Source: Gordonia zhenghanii
Lineage (GTDB): Bacteria > Actinomycetota > Actinomycetes > Mycobacteriales > Mycobacteriaceae
Length of the DNA: 64,000 nucleotides
Direction of reading: 5' to 3'
Assembly (NCBI RefSeq): GCF_021738965.1
Contig: NZ_JAKKOQ010000015.1
Span: 62,001 to 126,000, forward strand
Shown: positions 1 through 8,013 of the stretch, in pieces
Position numbering within the stretch: the first letter of the stretch is position 1
How the letters are laid out: each line of letters opens with the position of its first letter
Position numbers and translations under genes: made by a program
The notes under the pieces: generated by a model
What the model saw: the letters and a program-made list of their open reading frames with translations, nothing else
Told to the model about the DNA's origin: nothing
Database searches by the model: none

Positions 1-1255
1 CGTACGCGCTCTCGAGCAGATGCCCGATTCCGCCTTTCCCTGACTGAGAGTTGACTCTGATGACCGCGTCGTAGGAGCGGCCTATATCGGCGGGGTCGAT
101 CGGCAGGTACGGCACCTCCCACGTCGCAGCGGTCGCGACGTCGCGTGTACGCGCATGGTGCGCGGCCAGACCCTTTCGGATCGCATCCTGGTGGGTCCCG
201 CTGAACGCAGTGTGCACGAGGTCGCCGACGTAAGGGTGGCGGGGGTGCAGTTCGATTCCGTTCGCATGCTCGACGACGCGCCGGATCCGGTCGATGTCGG
301 AGAAGTCGATCATTGGATCGACGCCCTGCGCGTGCAGGTTCAGCGCCAGGGTGGCGATGTCGACGTTGCCGGTCCGTTCTCCGTTACCGAAGATGCAGCC
401 TTCGACGCGTTGCGCGCCTGCGAGCACCGCCAGCTCGGCGCAGGCGATTCCGGTGCCGCGATCGTTGTGCGGATGTACGGAGAGGATCACCGAGTCACGG
501 CGTGCCAGGCTTCGATGCATCAACTCGATCTGGTCGGCGTAGACGTTCGGCGTGGCGACTTCGACGGTTGCGGGGAGGTTCACGATCACGGGACGGTCCG
601 GCGACGCGTCCCACATCCGTGTCACCGTGTCGCAGACCTGCAGCGCGAAATCGGGCTCCGTCAGGTTGAAGACCTCCGGAGAGAACTCGAACCGGACGTT
701 GTTCTTGTCGCCCGCGAACTCCAGTACGTCGCGCGTACCCTCGGTGATCAGTTTCAGCAGTTCGGCGCGATCCCGACCGAGTACGAGCTCTCGCCATACG
801 GGTGCGGTCGCGGTGTAGAGGTGGATCACGACGTCTCCGCGCGCGCCGTCGACCGATGCCACGGTCCGTTCGATGAGGTCTCGTCGTGCGGGGGTGAACA
901 CGACGATCGTCACGTCGTCGGGGATTTGGTCGTCGTTGATAAGCATGCGGACGAACTCGAAGTCGGTCGACGACGCAGACGGGTACCCGACTTCGATCTC
1001 GGTGTAGCCGACGTCGACCATCATCTGGAAGTACGCGAGTTTGCTGGCGGGGTTCATCGGCTCGGGCAGGGACTGGTTGCCGTCGCGGAGATCGACGGGC
1101 ACCCATAAGGGCGCCGCAGTGGTCGTGTTCGACGGCCAGGTGCGTGTCGTCAGAGGCACGTCCACGCGGTGGTGGACGTCGCGGTACTTGTGCGACGGCA
1201 TTCCGGACGGGCGTTGACGGTTCCAGAAGTCAGTCGCGGATGAGGGGTCGGTCAT
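1..1255 (-). CDS. leuA: 2-isopropylmalate synthase, 3' truncated by window edge
   Basis: Catalyses the first committed step of leucine synthesis, condensing acetyl-CoA with 2-ketoisovalerate. About 418 residues are visible from the ATG at 1255; the rest of the protein, including the C-terminal leucine-sensing domain, lies beyond base 1. Visible family motifs include RDGNQSL near residue 57, [16 protein letters not shown] text (here [13 protein letters not shown]), HPHNDRGTG with the metal-binding His pair, and [10 protein letters not shown]. The reading frame is open to the window edge. The start is supported by AAGGA about 8 bases upstream. It is preceded by a leucine leader peptide and a hairpin, and is divergent from a GntR-family regulator. 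The identification is secure; only the C-terminus is unseen. Confidence 0.95.
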   Translation of the reverse strand, partial: MTDPSSATDFWNRQRPSGMPSHKYRDVHHRVDVPLTTRTWPSNTTTAAPLWVPVDLRDGNQSLPEPMNPASKLAYFQMMVDVGYTEIEVGYPSASSTDFEFVRMLINDDQIPDDVTIVVFTPARRDLIERTVASVDGARGDVVIHLYTATAPVWRELVLGRDRAELLKLITEGTRDVLEFAGDKNNVRFEFSPEVFNLTEPDFALQVCDTVTRMWDASPDRPVIVNLPATVEVATPNVYADQIELMHRSLARRDSVILSVHPHNDRGTGIACAELAVLAGAQRVEGCIFGNGERTGNVDIATLALNLHAQGVDPMIDFSDIDRIRRVVEHANGIELHPRHPYVGDLVHTAFSGTHQDAIRKGLAAHHARTRDVATAATWEVPYLPIDPADIGRSYDAVIRVNSQSGKGGIGHLLESAY

Positions 1256-1280
1256 GTCGGGTCCTTCTTGAGCGAGGCGG

Positions 1281-1339
1281 GAGATCGGCGTACGGCTGAG
1301 CCGCGACGAGTCGCCGATCTCTCGGTTCAGGACTCGCCG
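1281..1339 (-). promoter_or_regulatory. leuA attenuator / LEU-type pseudoknot
   Basis: A 10-bp perfect stem joins 1281-1290 and 1312-1321 (GAGATCGGCG on the forward strand). A small inner hairpin forms from CGGCTGAGCCG (1293-1303). The loop segment 1304-1312 pairs with 1331-1339 at the end of the leader peptide over 9 bp with one G-U, which would form a pseudoknot. A conserved pseudoknot called the LEU element has been predicted upstream of leuA in many actinobacteria, and this fits it. There is no U-tract, so the effect may be on translation or Rho access. Confidence 0.65.
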
Positions 1340-1371
1340 CGGCGAAGAAGGAGGATGACCCGTTGTCGCAT
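1327..1371 (-). CDS. leucine leader peptide of leuA (14 aa)
   Basis: A short frame reads [14 protein letters not shown] and contains Ile-Leu-Leu-Leu (codons ATC CTC CTT CTT). It sits between the regulator's promoter region and leuA. A TACATT box ends 7 bases before the ATG, so the peptide may start from the 5' end of a leaderless message. Its last codons (1331-1339) can pair with 1304-1312 inside the downstream hairpin loop. This is the usual layout of a ribosome-stalling leucine sensor. Translation is inferred, not shown. Confidence 0.7.
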   Translation of the reverse strand: MRQRVILLLRRGES

Positions 1372-1416
1372 AATCTAGAATGTAACAGAAGTACTCAGAC
1401 AAGTAGAGGAGTGGTG

Positions 1417-2088
1417 ATGGTTGCACGTGTGCAGCGGATTCCGCTAGCCGATCAGGCAGCCGCGGTGCTGCTCGATCGGATTCGCGGTGGAGAGTGGAAG
1501 CTCGGAGCGAAGCTTCCAGGTGAGACCACCCTTGCTCCGCAGCTCGGCGTCGGCAGATCCACTGTGCGCGAGGCTATCCGGCAACTCGCGGGTCGGGGAG
1601 TGCTGACTACGAGACAAGGCTCGGGCGTCTTCGTCGCTGCGCTCGACGTGCCCGAGGAACGCGCGACGCTGATGAGCCGTGCGTCGATCATCACGGTCAT
1701 CGAAGCGCGCATCGCTGTCGAGACAGAGGCCGCGTCGCTCGCCGCTGCGCGGCGAACGCCCGCTCAGCTGCGTGGCATCCGCGCGGCGCTTGCGACCCGG
1801 ACCGGTGCGGTCGCGAACCGGTCAGCGCACGTCGACGCCGACCTCGACTTTCATCGAGCGGTTGTCGTCGCTGCCGGGAACGAGATCCTCACCGATCTGT
1901 TCGACCTGTCCACGCTGCGCATGCGGGAGGCCATGGTCGACATGCTCGCGATCCGCGGAGAGTACGGCGGTGTCGCCGATCACGACGCGCACGCTGACTT
2001 GGTCGAGGCCGTCGCCGATCGCCGCCCTGACGATGCGGCGCGTGCGAGTCGCGCACATCTGAGCGCTTTGAAGGAGGCTCTCGCATGA
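1417..2088 (+). CDS. GntR/FadR-family transcriptional regulator
   Basis: A 223-residue repressor-type protein with an N-terminal winged helix ([20 protein letters not shown], then [13 protein letters not shown], roughly residues 30-75) and an all-helical FCD effector domain. The FCD part carries Asp/His candidates ([22 protein letters not shown]) that bind a metal or carboxylate ligand in this family. The ATG at 1417 is preferred over upstream TTG/GTG codons because AGAGGAG precedes it by about 6 bases. Its stop overlaps the start of the ABC ATPase (ATGA), so the two are co-transcribed. It diverges from leuA with less than 50 bp between starts. The ligand is unknown. Confidence 0.85.
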   Translation: MVARVQRIPLADQAAAVLLDRIRGGEWKLGAKLPGETTLAPQLGVGRSTVREAIRQLAGRGVLTTRQGSGVFVAALDVPEERATLMSRASIITVIEARIAVETEAASLAAARRTPAQLRGIRAALATRTGAVANRSAHVDADLDFHRAVVVAAGNEILTDLFDLSTLRMREAMVDMLAIRGEYGGVADHDAHADLVEAVADRRPDDAARASRAHLSALKEALA

Positions 2089-2909
2089 CTGACGACGTCC
2101 TGCGGCTCGACGCCGTCACTTTCCGTCGAAACGGCCGAGAGATTCTGCACGGGATCGATCTGACCGTCCGCGCGGGCGAACACTGGGCCCTGCTCGGCCC
2201 CAACGGTGCGGGCAAGACGACGATCGTCGGATTCTGTGCTGCACAGACGCATCCGACCACCGGCACGGTCGACGTGCTCGGCAGACGCCTCGGCAGGGTC
2301 GACATGCAGGAACTGCGCCGCCATATCGGGCACGTCAACCCGCGGCATCCGCTGCGATCGCCGCTGTCGGTGCTCGAAGTGGTTCTCACCGGTTTCACCG
2401 GCACCATCGACATGGCGATGCGGTGGGAGCCGAGCGTAGGGCAGATCGCGCGTGCCCGCCGGGTGATCGCCGAGGTCGGTCTCGCTGACCGCGCGGAGTA
2501 CGTGTGGCCCGACATGTCGCAGGGGGAGCGCGGACGAGCTCTTGTCGCGCGGGCGCTGGCACCGGAACCCGACCTGTTGTTGCTCGACGAGCCGACCACG
2601 GGCCTCGACGTCGCGGCACGTGAACAACTGCTCGAGACCATCGACTCCCTGGCACGCACTTCGCCCGAGGTCGCGTCGATCCTTGTGACCCACCACCTGG
2701 AAGAACTGCCCGAGACCACGAGCCACGCGATGGTGATCGCGCACGGCGACGTCGTCGCCTCCGGTCGCGTGCACGACGTGGTCACCACCGACGTCATCAC
2801 TGAGGCGTTCGAGCACCCGATCTCGGTCGGCCACGACGGCGGCCGATGGAGTGCGCGCGCGATCCGCACCGAGTTCCGCCACGACTTCGGCACTCTGGAT
2901 CGGCGCTAG
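2085..2909 (+). CDS. ABC transporter ATP-binding protein
   Basis: A single nucleotide-binding domain of 274 residues. Walker A GPNGAGKTT is at 38-46, the signature MSQGE at 144-148, Walker B LLLLDEP at 164-170, and a switch-histidine THH near 203. The sequence resembles stand-alone ATPases of the YadG/ModF-like group. No permease or binding protein lies next to it, so the partner is elsewhere or the protein acts alone. It overlaps the upstream GntR-type regulator by 4 bases. The last codons also form one arm of a long terminator hairpin. Confidence 0.88.
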   Translation: MTDDVLRLDAVTFRRNGREILHGIDLTVRAGEHWALLGPNGAGKTTIVGFCAAQTHPTTGTVDVLGRRLGRVDMQELRRHIGHVNPRHPLRSPLSVLEVVLTGFTGTIDMAMRWEPSVGQIARARRVIAEVGLADRAEYVWPDMSQGERGRALVARALAPEPDLLLLDEPTTGLDVAAREQLLETIDSLARTSPEVASILVTHHLEELPETTSHAMVIAHGDVVASGRVHDVVTTDVITEAFEHPISVGHDGGRWSARAIRTEFRHDFGTLDRR

Positions 2910-2937
2910 GCCGAAACGGAGTGCCGAAGTCGTGGCG
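2877..2937 (+). terminator. terminator with its 5' arm inside the ABC gene
   Basis: CGCCACGACTTCGGCACTC (2877-2895) and its exact complement at 2919-2937 form a 19-bp perfect stem, extendable by one C-G pair. The 23-base loop contains the stop codon (2907-2909). It separates the ABC gene from the downstream MFS gene. There is no U-tract. Confidence 0.7.
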
Positions 2938-2981
2938 GGGCAGCTGCGTCGTGGGAATAGCCGATAGGCCGAATTAGTTAT

Positions 2982-2995
2982 ACAGTCTGGACTGT
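2982..2995. promoter_or_regulatory. palindromic operator upstream of the MFS gene
   Basis: ACAGTC-TG-GACTGT is a perfect 6-bp inverted repeat in an AT-rich patch (TTAGTTAT before, CTAATTAA after), 34 bases before the MFS start. Flanking TTAG and CTAA extend the symmetry imperfectly. It looks like a dimeric repressor site (TetR or MarR type). No obvious cognate regulator is adjacent. Confidence 0.5.
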
Positions 2996-3028
2996 CTAAT
3001 TAATGTCGGTGGCGAGGAGCGCACACGG

Positions 3029-4321
3029 GTGGCGAAGCGGCGGAGTAGCGGATCGACGATGTTCGCCTCTCTCGCTGTACCGAACTTCCGCACCTATGTG
3101 ATCGGCGCGTTCGTCTCCAACATCGGAACCTGGGTGCAGCGCGTCGCCCAGGACTGGCTCGTCCTGCAGGTGTCGGACAACTCTCCCGTCGCCGTCGGTA
3201 TCACCACTGCGCTCCAGTTCTTGCCGGCACTGCTCTTGTCGCCGGTCGGTGGTCTGCTCGCCGACCGCTTCGACAAACGGCGACTGTTGATGTTCACCCA
3301 GTCGTGGATGGCGGTCTCGTCCTTGATCCTCGGGCTGCTTGCGGTAACCGGCGTTGCGGCGACTGCCCACGTGTACGTCCTGGCGTTCGTCTTCGGCATG
3401 GGCTCGGCGATCGACGCCCCGGCCCGACAGGCGTTCGTCTCCGAGATGGTCGGCGCCGAGCGTCTGACCAACGCGATCGGCCTCAACAGTTCCGGTTTCA
3501 ATGCGGCACGCCTCATCGGTCCCGGCGTCGCGGGCCTCATCATCGCCGCGTTCGGCAGCGGCTGGGCCATCCTCACCAACGGCATCAGCTACCTCGCGTT
3601 CCTCGTCGCACTGTTGCTCCTCGACGAGGCGAAGCTCATCCGCAGCGAGCCGCTTCCACGCGCGAGAGGGCAACTGCGCGAAGGCTTCCGATACGTCGCG
3701 CAACGATCCGACCTGGTGATCGCGTTGGGAGTCGGCTTCGCGGTCGGCACCTGGGGAATGAACTTCCAGATGACCAACGTGCTGATGTCGCGCAACCAGT
3801 TCGGTCTCGGCGCGACGGGGTACGGCGTACTCGGGTCGATCATGGGCATCGGATCGCTCCTCGGTGCACTCCTCGCCGCCCGTCGTCGACTGGTGCCGAG
3901 TCTGCGGTTCGTGGTGGCATCGGCGTCCGTGTTCGCCGTCGTGCTCGGTGGGACGGGTCTGGCTCCGACGGCGATCGTTTACGGCGTCTGCCTGCCGGTG
4001 CTCGGTCTGTCCGCGCTCATCACACTTACCTCCACCAACATGTACGTGCAGACCAGCGTCGATCCGCAAGTGCGTGGCCGTGTGATGGCCCTCTACATGA
4101 CGCTTCTGATGGGCGGGACACCGATCGGCTCACCACTGCTCGGGATCCTCGCCGACCACTTCGGCCCACGCGCCCCGATGGTCGGCGGAGCACTCCTGCA
4201 AGCTGCGACCATCGGTCTCGTGGTGCTGGTCGGGAAGTCGTTGATCCGCCGACGAAACGGCGATCACTCGACTCCGACGACCCCGCAGGCGACCAACTGC
4301 TCCGAATCGGCCGCGTCATAG
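3029..4321 (+). CDS. MFS transporter, EntS/MFS_3-like
   Basis: A 430-residue integral membrane protein with about ten to twelve hydrophobic segments. The N-terminal half has the NFRTYVIGAFVSNIGTWVQRVAQDWLVLQ opening and the inter-helix motif GLLADRFDKRR (motif A). This pattern is typical of the MFS_3 group of proton-driven exporters, which includes enterobactin exporter EntS and many drug efflux proteins. The substrate cannot be read from sequence. The GTG at 3029 is chosen because GAGGAG lies about 10 bases upstream. Its 3' end overlaps the convergent CoA-transferase by 58 bases. A palindromic operator lies in its promoter region. Confidence 0.85.
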   Translation: MAKRRSSGSTMFASLAVPNFRTYVIGAFVSNIGTWVQRVAQDWLVLQVSDNSPVAVGITTALQFLPALLLSPVGGLLADRFDKRRLLMFTQSWMAVSSLILGLLAVTGVAATAHVYVLAFVFGMGSAIDAPARQAFVSEMVGAERLTNAIGLNSSGFNAARLIGPGVAGLIIAAFGSGWAILTNGISYLAFLVALLLLDEAKLIRSEPLPRARGQLREGFRYVAQRSDLVIALGVGFAVGTWGMNFQMTNVLMSRNQFGLGATGYGVLGSIMGIGSLLGALLAARRRLVPSLRFVVASASVFAVVLGGTGLAPTAIVYGVCLPVLGLSALITLTSTNMYVQTSVDPQVRGRVMALYMTLLMGGTPIGSPLLGILADHFGPRAPMVGGALLQAATIGLVVLVGKSLIRRRNGDHSTPTTPQATNCSESAAS

Positions 4322-5454
4322 CCGAGCTCGGTGAGCAGGGCGCGACTGTGCGCACCCAGCGCAGGCACATCGCCCATCGGGAGTTCGACGTCGGCGAAGC
4401 CCATCGGCGGCAGTAGACCGCGCACCGGGCCCACCGGCGTCGTCACTGTCCGCCAACGATCCCGCTCGGACAACTGGGGATGGTCGACCAGCCCGGCCAC
4501 GTCGTTCACGACGGCGGATGGGACGCCTGCGGCTTCGAGGCGAGACGATAGATCCGAGCCGGTGAACCGAACGGTCTCCGCCGCGACCGCGGTGTCGCAT
4601 TCGGCTCGGTGCGCGACTCGGTCGGTGTTCGACACGAACCGCGGATCGTCCGCGACGTCCGGACGTTCCAGGACACCGGCCATCAGGGCTCGCCAACCTC
4701 GATCGTTCTGCACGCCGATCAACAACTGGCCGTCCGCTGTCGGATAGGAGTCGTACGGAACGATGCTGGCATGGCCGAGTCCGCGCCGCGGAAGCAGCTC
4801 GCCGGTGTGCATCTGCACATACATCGGGTGGCCGATCCATTCCGCGGTCGCATCGAACATCGACACGTCGAGCACCGCGCCCCGTCCGGTCCGAGCCTTG
4901 CGGAACAACGCAGCGAGGATCGACTGGGCCAGGTACATGCCCGCGGCGATGTCCGACGACGGGACACCGGTCTTGCTCGCGGCATCAGGGGTCCCGGTCA
5001 ACGAGACGAGGCCGGTCTCCGCTTGAATCAGCAAGTCGTAGGCCTTGCGATCACAGAACGGCCCGTCGTCGCCGTAGCCGGTGATGCTCGCGGTGATCAA
5101 CGCGGGATCCGCCGCAGCGAGAGCGGCCGGGTCGAGCCCGAGCCGAGCCGCGGCGCCCGGAGCGGAATTCTGGACGAACACGTCGGCCGATTCGATCAGT
5201 CGGTGAGCGACCGCCACCCCGCCGCGCGACTTGAGGTCGAGCGCAATCGACTCCTTTCCTCGGTTGAGCCACACGAAATGACTGGCCATGCCCCCGACGG
5301 CGCGATCGTAGTTTCGGGCGAAATCGCCTTCACCGATCCTTTCGATCTTGATCACCCGAGCACCGAGGTCGGCCAGATGGCGTGTCGCGAGGGGAGCGGC
5401 CACCGCCTGCTCCAATGCGACGACGGTGACGCCGTCGAGAGGAAGATCGGTCAT
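4264..5454 (-). CDS. CaiB/BaiF family (class III) CoA-transferase
   Basis: A 396-residue protein that moves CoA between carboxylic acids through an aspartyl thioester. The N-terminal GVTVVALEQAVAAPLATRHLADLGARVIKIE segment and the NRGKESIALDLK motif are characteristic. The catalytic Asp is in KAYDLLIQAETG near residue 140. Length matches the family. The ATG at 5454 is preferred over a GTG two codons upstream because GGGAG is then 8 bases away. Acyl specificity (formyl, carnitine, succinyl, bile or terpenoid acids) cannot be inferred. It is divergent from tex. Confidence 0.88.
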   Translation of the reverse strand: MTDLPLDGVTVVALEQAVAAPLATRHLADLGARVIKIERIGEGDFARNYDRAVGGMASHFVWLNRGKESIALDLKSRGGVAVAHRLIESADVFVQNSAPGAAARLGLDPAALAAADPALITASITGYGDDGPFCDRKAYDLLIQAETGLVSLTGTPDAASKTGVPSSDIAAGMYLAQSILAALFRKARTGRGAVLDVSMFDATAEWIGHPMYVQMHTGELLPRRGLGHASIVPYDSYPTADGQLLIGVQNDRGWRALMAGVLERPDVADDPRFVSNTDRVAHRAECDTAVAAETVRFTGSDLSSRLEAAGVPSAVVNDVAGLVDHPQLSERDRWRTVTTPVGPVRGLLPPMGFADVELPMGDVPALGAHSRALLTELGYDAADSEQLVACGVVGVE

Positions 5455-5552
5455 CGGCACTGCTCCCGTCGTGTGATCACCCGACCCTAGTCTGCGGCGT
5501 TTCCTCTCAGCCGCCAGCGTTCCCCCTCGCGTCAGCCCCGACGCGTCTTCGG

Positions 5553-5558
5553 TAGCCT
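5553..5558 (+). promoter_or_regulatory. -10 box of leaderless tex
   Basis: TAGCCT (TAnnnT) ends 7 bases before the GTG of tex, and no ribosome-binding site is present. This spacing is typical of leaderless messages in mycobacteria and relatives. Confidence 0.5.
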
Positions 5559-5565
5559 GATTTCG

Positions 5566-7926
5566 GTGACCATCACTGCGCCTGTCGAGTCCGTCAACAC
5601 CCGTATCGCCCGAGAACTCGGGGTGGCCGAGAGCCGCGTCGCAGCCGCGGTGGCCCTCTTGGACGACGGTTCCACCGTCCCGTTCATCGCTCGCTACCGC
5701 AAAGAGGCGACGGGAAGCCTCGACGACGCCCAGCTGCGACTGTTGGACGAACGTCTCCGATACCTGCGCGAACTCGACGAGCGCCGTGCCGCGGTCATCG
5801 CCTCCATCGAGGACCAGGGCAAGCTCACCGACGAACTGCGTGCGTCACTGCTGGCCGCCGACACCAAGGCTCGTGTCGAAGACATTTACCTGCCGTACAA
5901 GCAGAAGCGGCGCACCAAAGCGCAGATCGCGCGTGAAGCAGGCCTGCAGCCACTCGCGGAGGCGCTCCTCGCGGACCCCTCGCTCACCCCGGAGGACGCG
6001 GCAGCCGAGTACGTGACGGGCGACGTCGCCGACACCGCCGCCGCTCTCGACGGCGCGCGACACATCGTGATCGAGCGAGCCGCTGAAGACGCCGACCTCG
6101 TCGGCGCGATTCGCGCACGCTTCTGGAACGAGGGACGACTGCGTTCAGCGGTCCGTCCCGGCGCCGAGCAGAACCAGGCAGCCCAGAAGTTCCGCGACTA
6201 CTTCGAGTTCGCCGAATCCCTGGAGGACATGCCGTCGCACCGGGTGCTGGCAGTGCTGCGCGGTGAGAAGGAAGAAGCTCTCACTCTCACGTTCGACGGC
6301 GGCGACGATGAGCCGTACCAGGCGCTCGTCGCGCAGACGCTCGGCGTCGACGCCTCCCATCCGGGTGCGGCCACCGCGTGGCTCGGTGCGACGGTTCGGT
6401 GGGCGTGGCGCACCAAACTGATGATCACGGCGACGATCGAAGCCCGGATGCGGCTGCGTCAGCGAGCCGAAGAGCAAGCCGTCGCCGTGTTCGCGACCAA
6501 CCTGAAGGACCTGCTGCTGGCGGCGCCTGCAGGCACCCGCGCGACGCTCGGCCTCGACCCGGGCTTCCGTACGGGCGTCAAGGTCGCGGTGGTCGACGCG
6601 ACCGGCAAGGTCGTCGACACCGGTGCGATCTTCCCGCACCAGCCGGCGAACAAGTGGGATCAGTCCAAGGCCGAGCTCGCGGCGATGATCGTTCGCCACG
6701 ACGTGGAGCTGATCGCCATCGGCAACGGCACAGCGTCACGCGAGACCGACGCCCTCGCTTCCGACCTCCTCGCCGACATCGCCGGGTCCGGCGCAAGGCC
6801 GCCGGCGAAAGCCGTGGTCAGCGAGGCCGGCGCATCGGTTTACTCGGCCTCCGAGTACGCCTCGCAGGAGCTGCCGGACCTCGACGTCTCGATCCGCGGC
6901 GCAGTGTCGATCGCGCGTCGCCTGCAGGACCCGCTGGCGGAACTGGTGAAGATCGATCCGAAGTCGATCGGCGTCGGGCAGTACCAGCACGACGTGGCTC
7001 CGGCGACGCTCGCGCGCAGCCTCGATGCGGTCGTCGAAGACGCGGTGAACGCGGTCGGTGTTGACCTCAACACGGCGTCGGCTCCGTTGCTGGCGCGCGT
7101 GTCCGGGGTGACTCCGGGACTCGCGACAGCGATCGTCTCGTACCGAGATCAGGTCGGCGCGTTCGACAGCCGCACGTCGTTGCTCGACGTGCCGCGACTC
7201 GGGCCGAAGGCCTTCGAGCAGTGTGCAGGCTTCCTTCGCATCCGTGGCGGAGCCGACCCGTTGGATGCGTCCGGGGTGCACCCGGAGGCGTACCCGGTGG
7301 TCCGCCGAATCCTCGACAATACCGGTCGCGGGCTCGACGAGCTCATCGGCGACACGAAGACGCTGCGCGGCCTGAAGCCGGCGTCGTTCGCCGACGACCG
7401 CTTCGGTGTGCCGACGGTGACCGACATCCTCGGCGAGTTGGCGAAGCCCGGCCGTGACCCACGACCCGCATTCGAGACGGCCACGTTCGCTTCTGGAGTC
7501 GAGAAGGTAGGCGACCTGTTGCCCGGGATGGTGTTGGAAGGCGTCGTCACGAATGTCGCGGCGTTCGGTGCGTTCGTGGACGTGGGCGTCCACCAGGACG
7601 GGCTGGTCCACGTCTCGGCGATGTCCGACTCGTTCGTGTCCGATCCGCACGACGTGGTCCGGTCCGGGCAGGTGGTGCGCGTCAAGGTCGTCGATGTCGA
7701 CGTCGACCGCCAGCGCATCGGCCTGACGCTGCGACTGAACGACGAGCCGGGTACTAAGAAGCAGCGTGACGGAGGTCGAGGCGGTTCGGACCAGCAGCGT
7801 GGCGGCCAGGGCCGCGGTGGTCAGCAGCGGGGCAGGCCGAACAGCAACGGTCAGAAGCGGGGCGGACAGAAGCCGGCCAGCGGCTCCATGGCCGACGCAT
7901 TGCGTCAGGCCGGATTCGGGCGCTGA
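5566..7926 (+). CDS. tex: Tex-family RNA-binding transcriptional accessory protein
   Basis: A 786-residue cytoplasmic nucleic-acid-binding protein of the Tex/Spt6-like family. The N-terminal helical region has the hallmark TVPFIARYRKEATGSLDD. A YqgF/RNase H-like domain starts near residue 325 (LGLDPGFRTGVKVAVVD). Helix-hairpin-helix repeats span about 490-560 (LLARVSGVTPGLA, LLDVPRLGPKAFEQCAGFLRI). An S1 domain lies at about 645-715 (GMVLEGVVTNVAAFGAFVDVG). The tail after residue 725 is rich in Arg, Gly and Gln (repeated RGG/RGQQRG), an extra disordered RNA-binding-like segment. It is followed by a strong bidirectional terminator. Confidence 0.95.
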   Translation: MTITAPVESVNTRIARELGVAESRVAAAVALLDDGSTVPFIARYRKEATGSLDDAQLRLLDERLRYLRELDERRAAVIASIEDQGKLTDELRASLLAADTKARVEDIYLPYKQKRRTKAQIAREAGLQPLAEALLADPSLTPEDAAAEYVTGDVADTAAALDGARHIVIERAAEDADLVGAIRARFWNEGRLRSAVRPGAEQNQAAQKFRDYFEFAESLEDMPSHRVLAVLRGEKEEALTLTFDGGDDEPYQALVAQTLGVDASHPGAATAWLGATVRWAWRTKLMITATIEARMRLRQRAEEQAVAVFATNLKDLLLAAPAGTRATLGLDPGFRTGVKVAVVDATGKVVDTGAIFPHQPANKWDQSKAELAAMIVRHDVELIAIGNGTASRETDALASDLLADIAGSGARPPAKAVVSEAGASVYSASEYASQELPDLDVSIRGAVSIARRLQDPLAELVKIDPKSIGVGQYQHDVAPATLARSLDAVVEDAVNAVGVDLNTASAPLLARVSGVTPGLATAIVSYRDQVGAFDSRTSLLDVPRLGPKAFEQCAGFLRIRGGADPLDASGVHPEAYPVVRRILDNTGRGLDELIGDTKTLRGLKPASFADDRFGVPTVTDILGELAKPGRDPRPAFETATFASGVEKVGDLLPGMVLEGVVTNVAAFGAFVDVGVHQDGLVHVSAMSDSFVSDPHDVVRSGQVVRVKVVDVDVDRQRIGLTLRLNDEPGTKKQRDGGRGGSDQQRGGQGRGGQQRGRPNSNGQKRGGQKPASGSMADALRQAGFGR

Positions 7927-7931
7927 GTCAC

Positions 7932-7976
7932 TACTACGAGCCGGGTGACCACATGCTGGTCACCCGGCTCGTAGTA
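7932..7976. terminator. bidirectional terminator between tex and convergent gene
   Basis: TACTACGAGCCGGGTGACC (7932-7950) and its perfect complement (7958-7976) form a 19-bp stem with a 7-base loop. It sits 6 bases after the tex stop and 38 bases before the 3' end of the convergent gene. Confidence 0.85.
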
Positions 7977-8013
7977 AGACCGATCTACTTCAGACCGACG
8001 ACCCCAAGGCCGT

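Noticed and set aside
155-1108. Long open frame on the + strand
   Set aside because: It is antisense to leuA, whose minus-strand frame has all catalytic motifs; the + frame has no recognisable domain.
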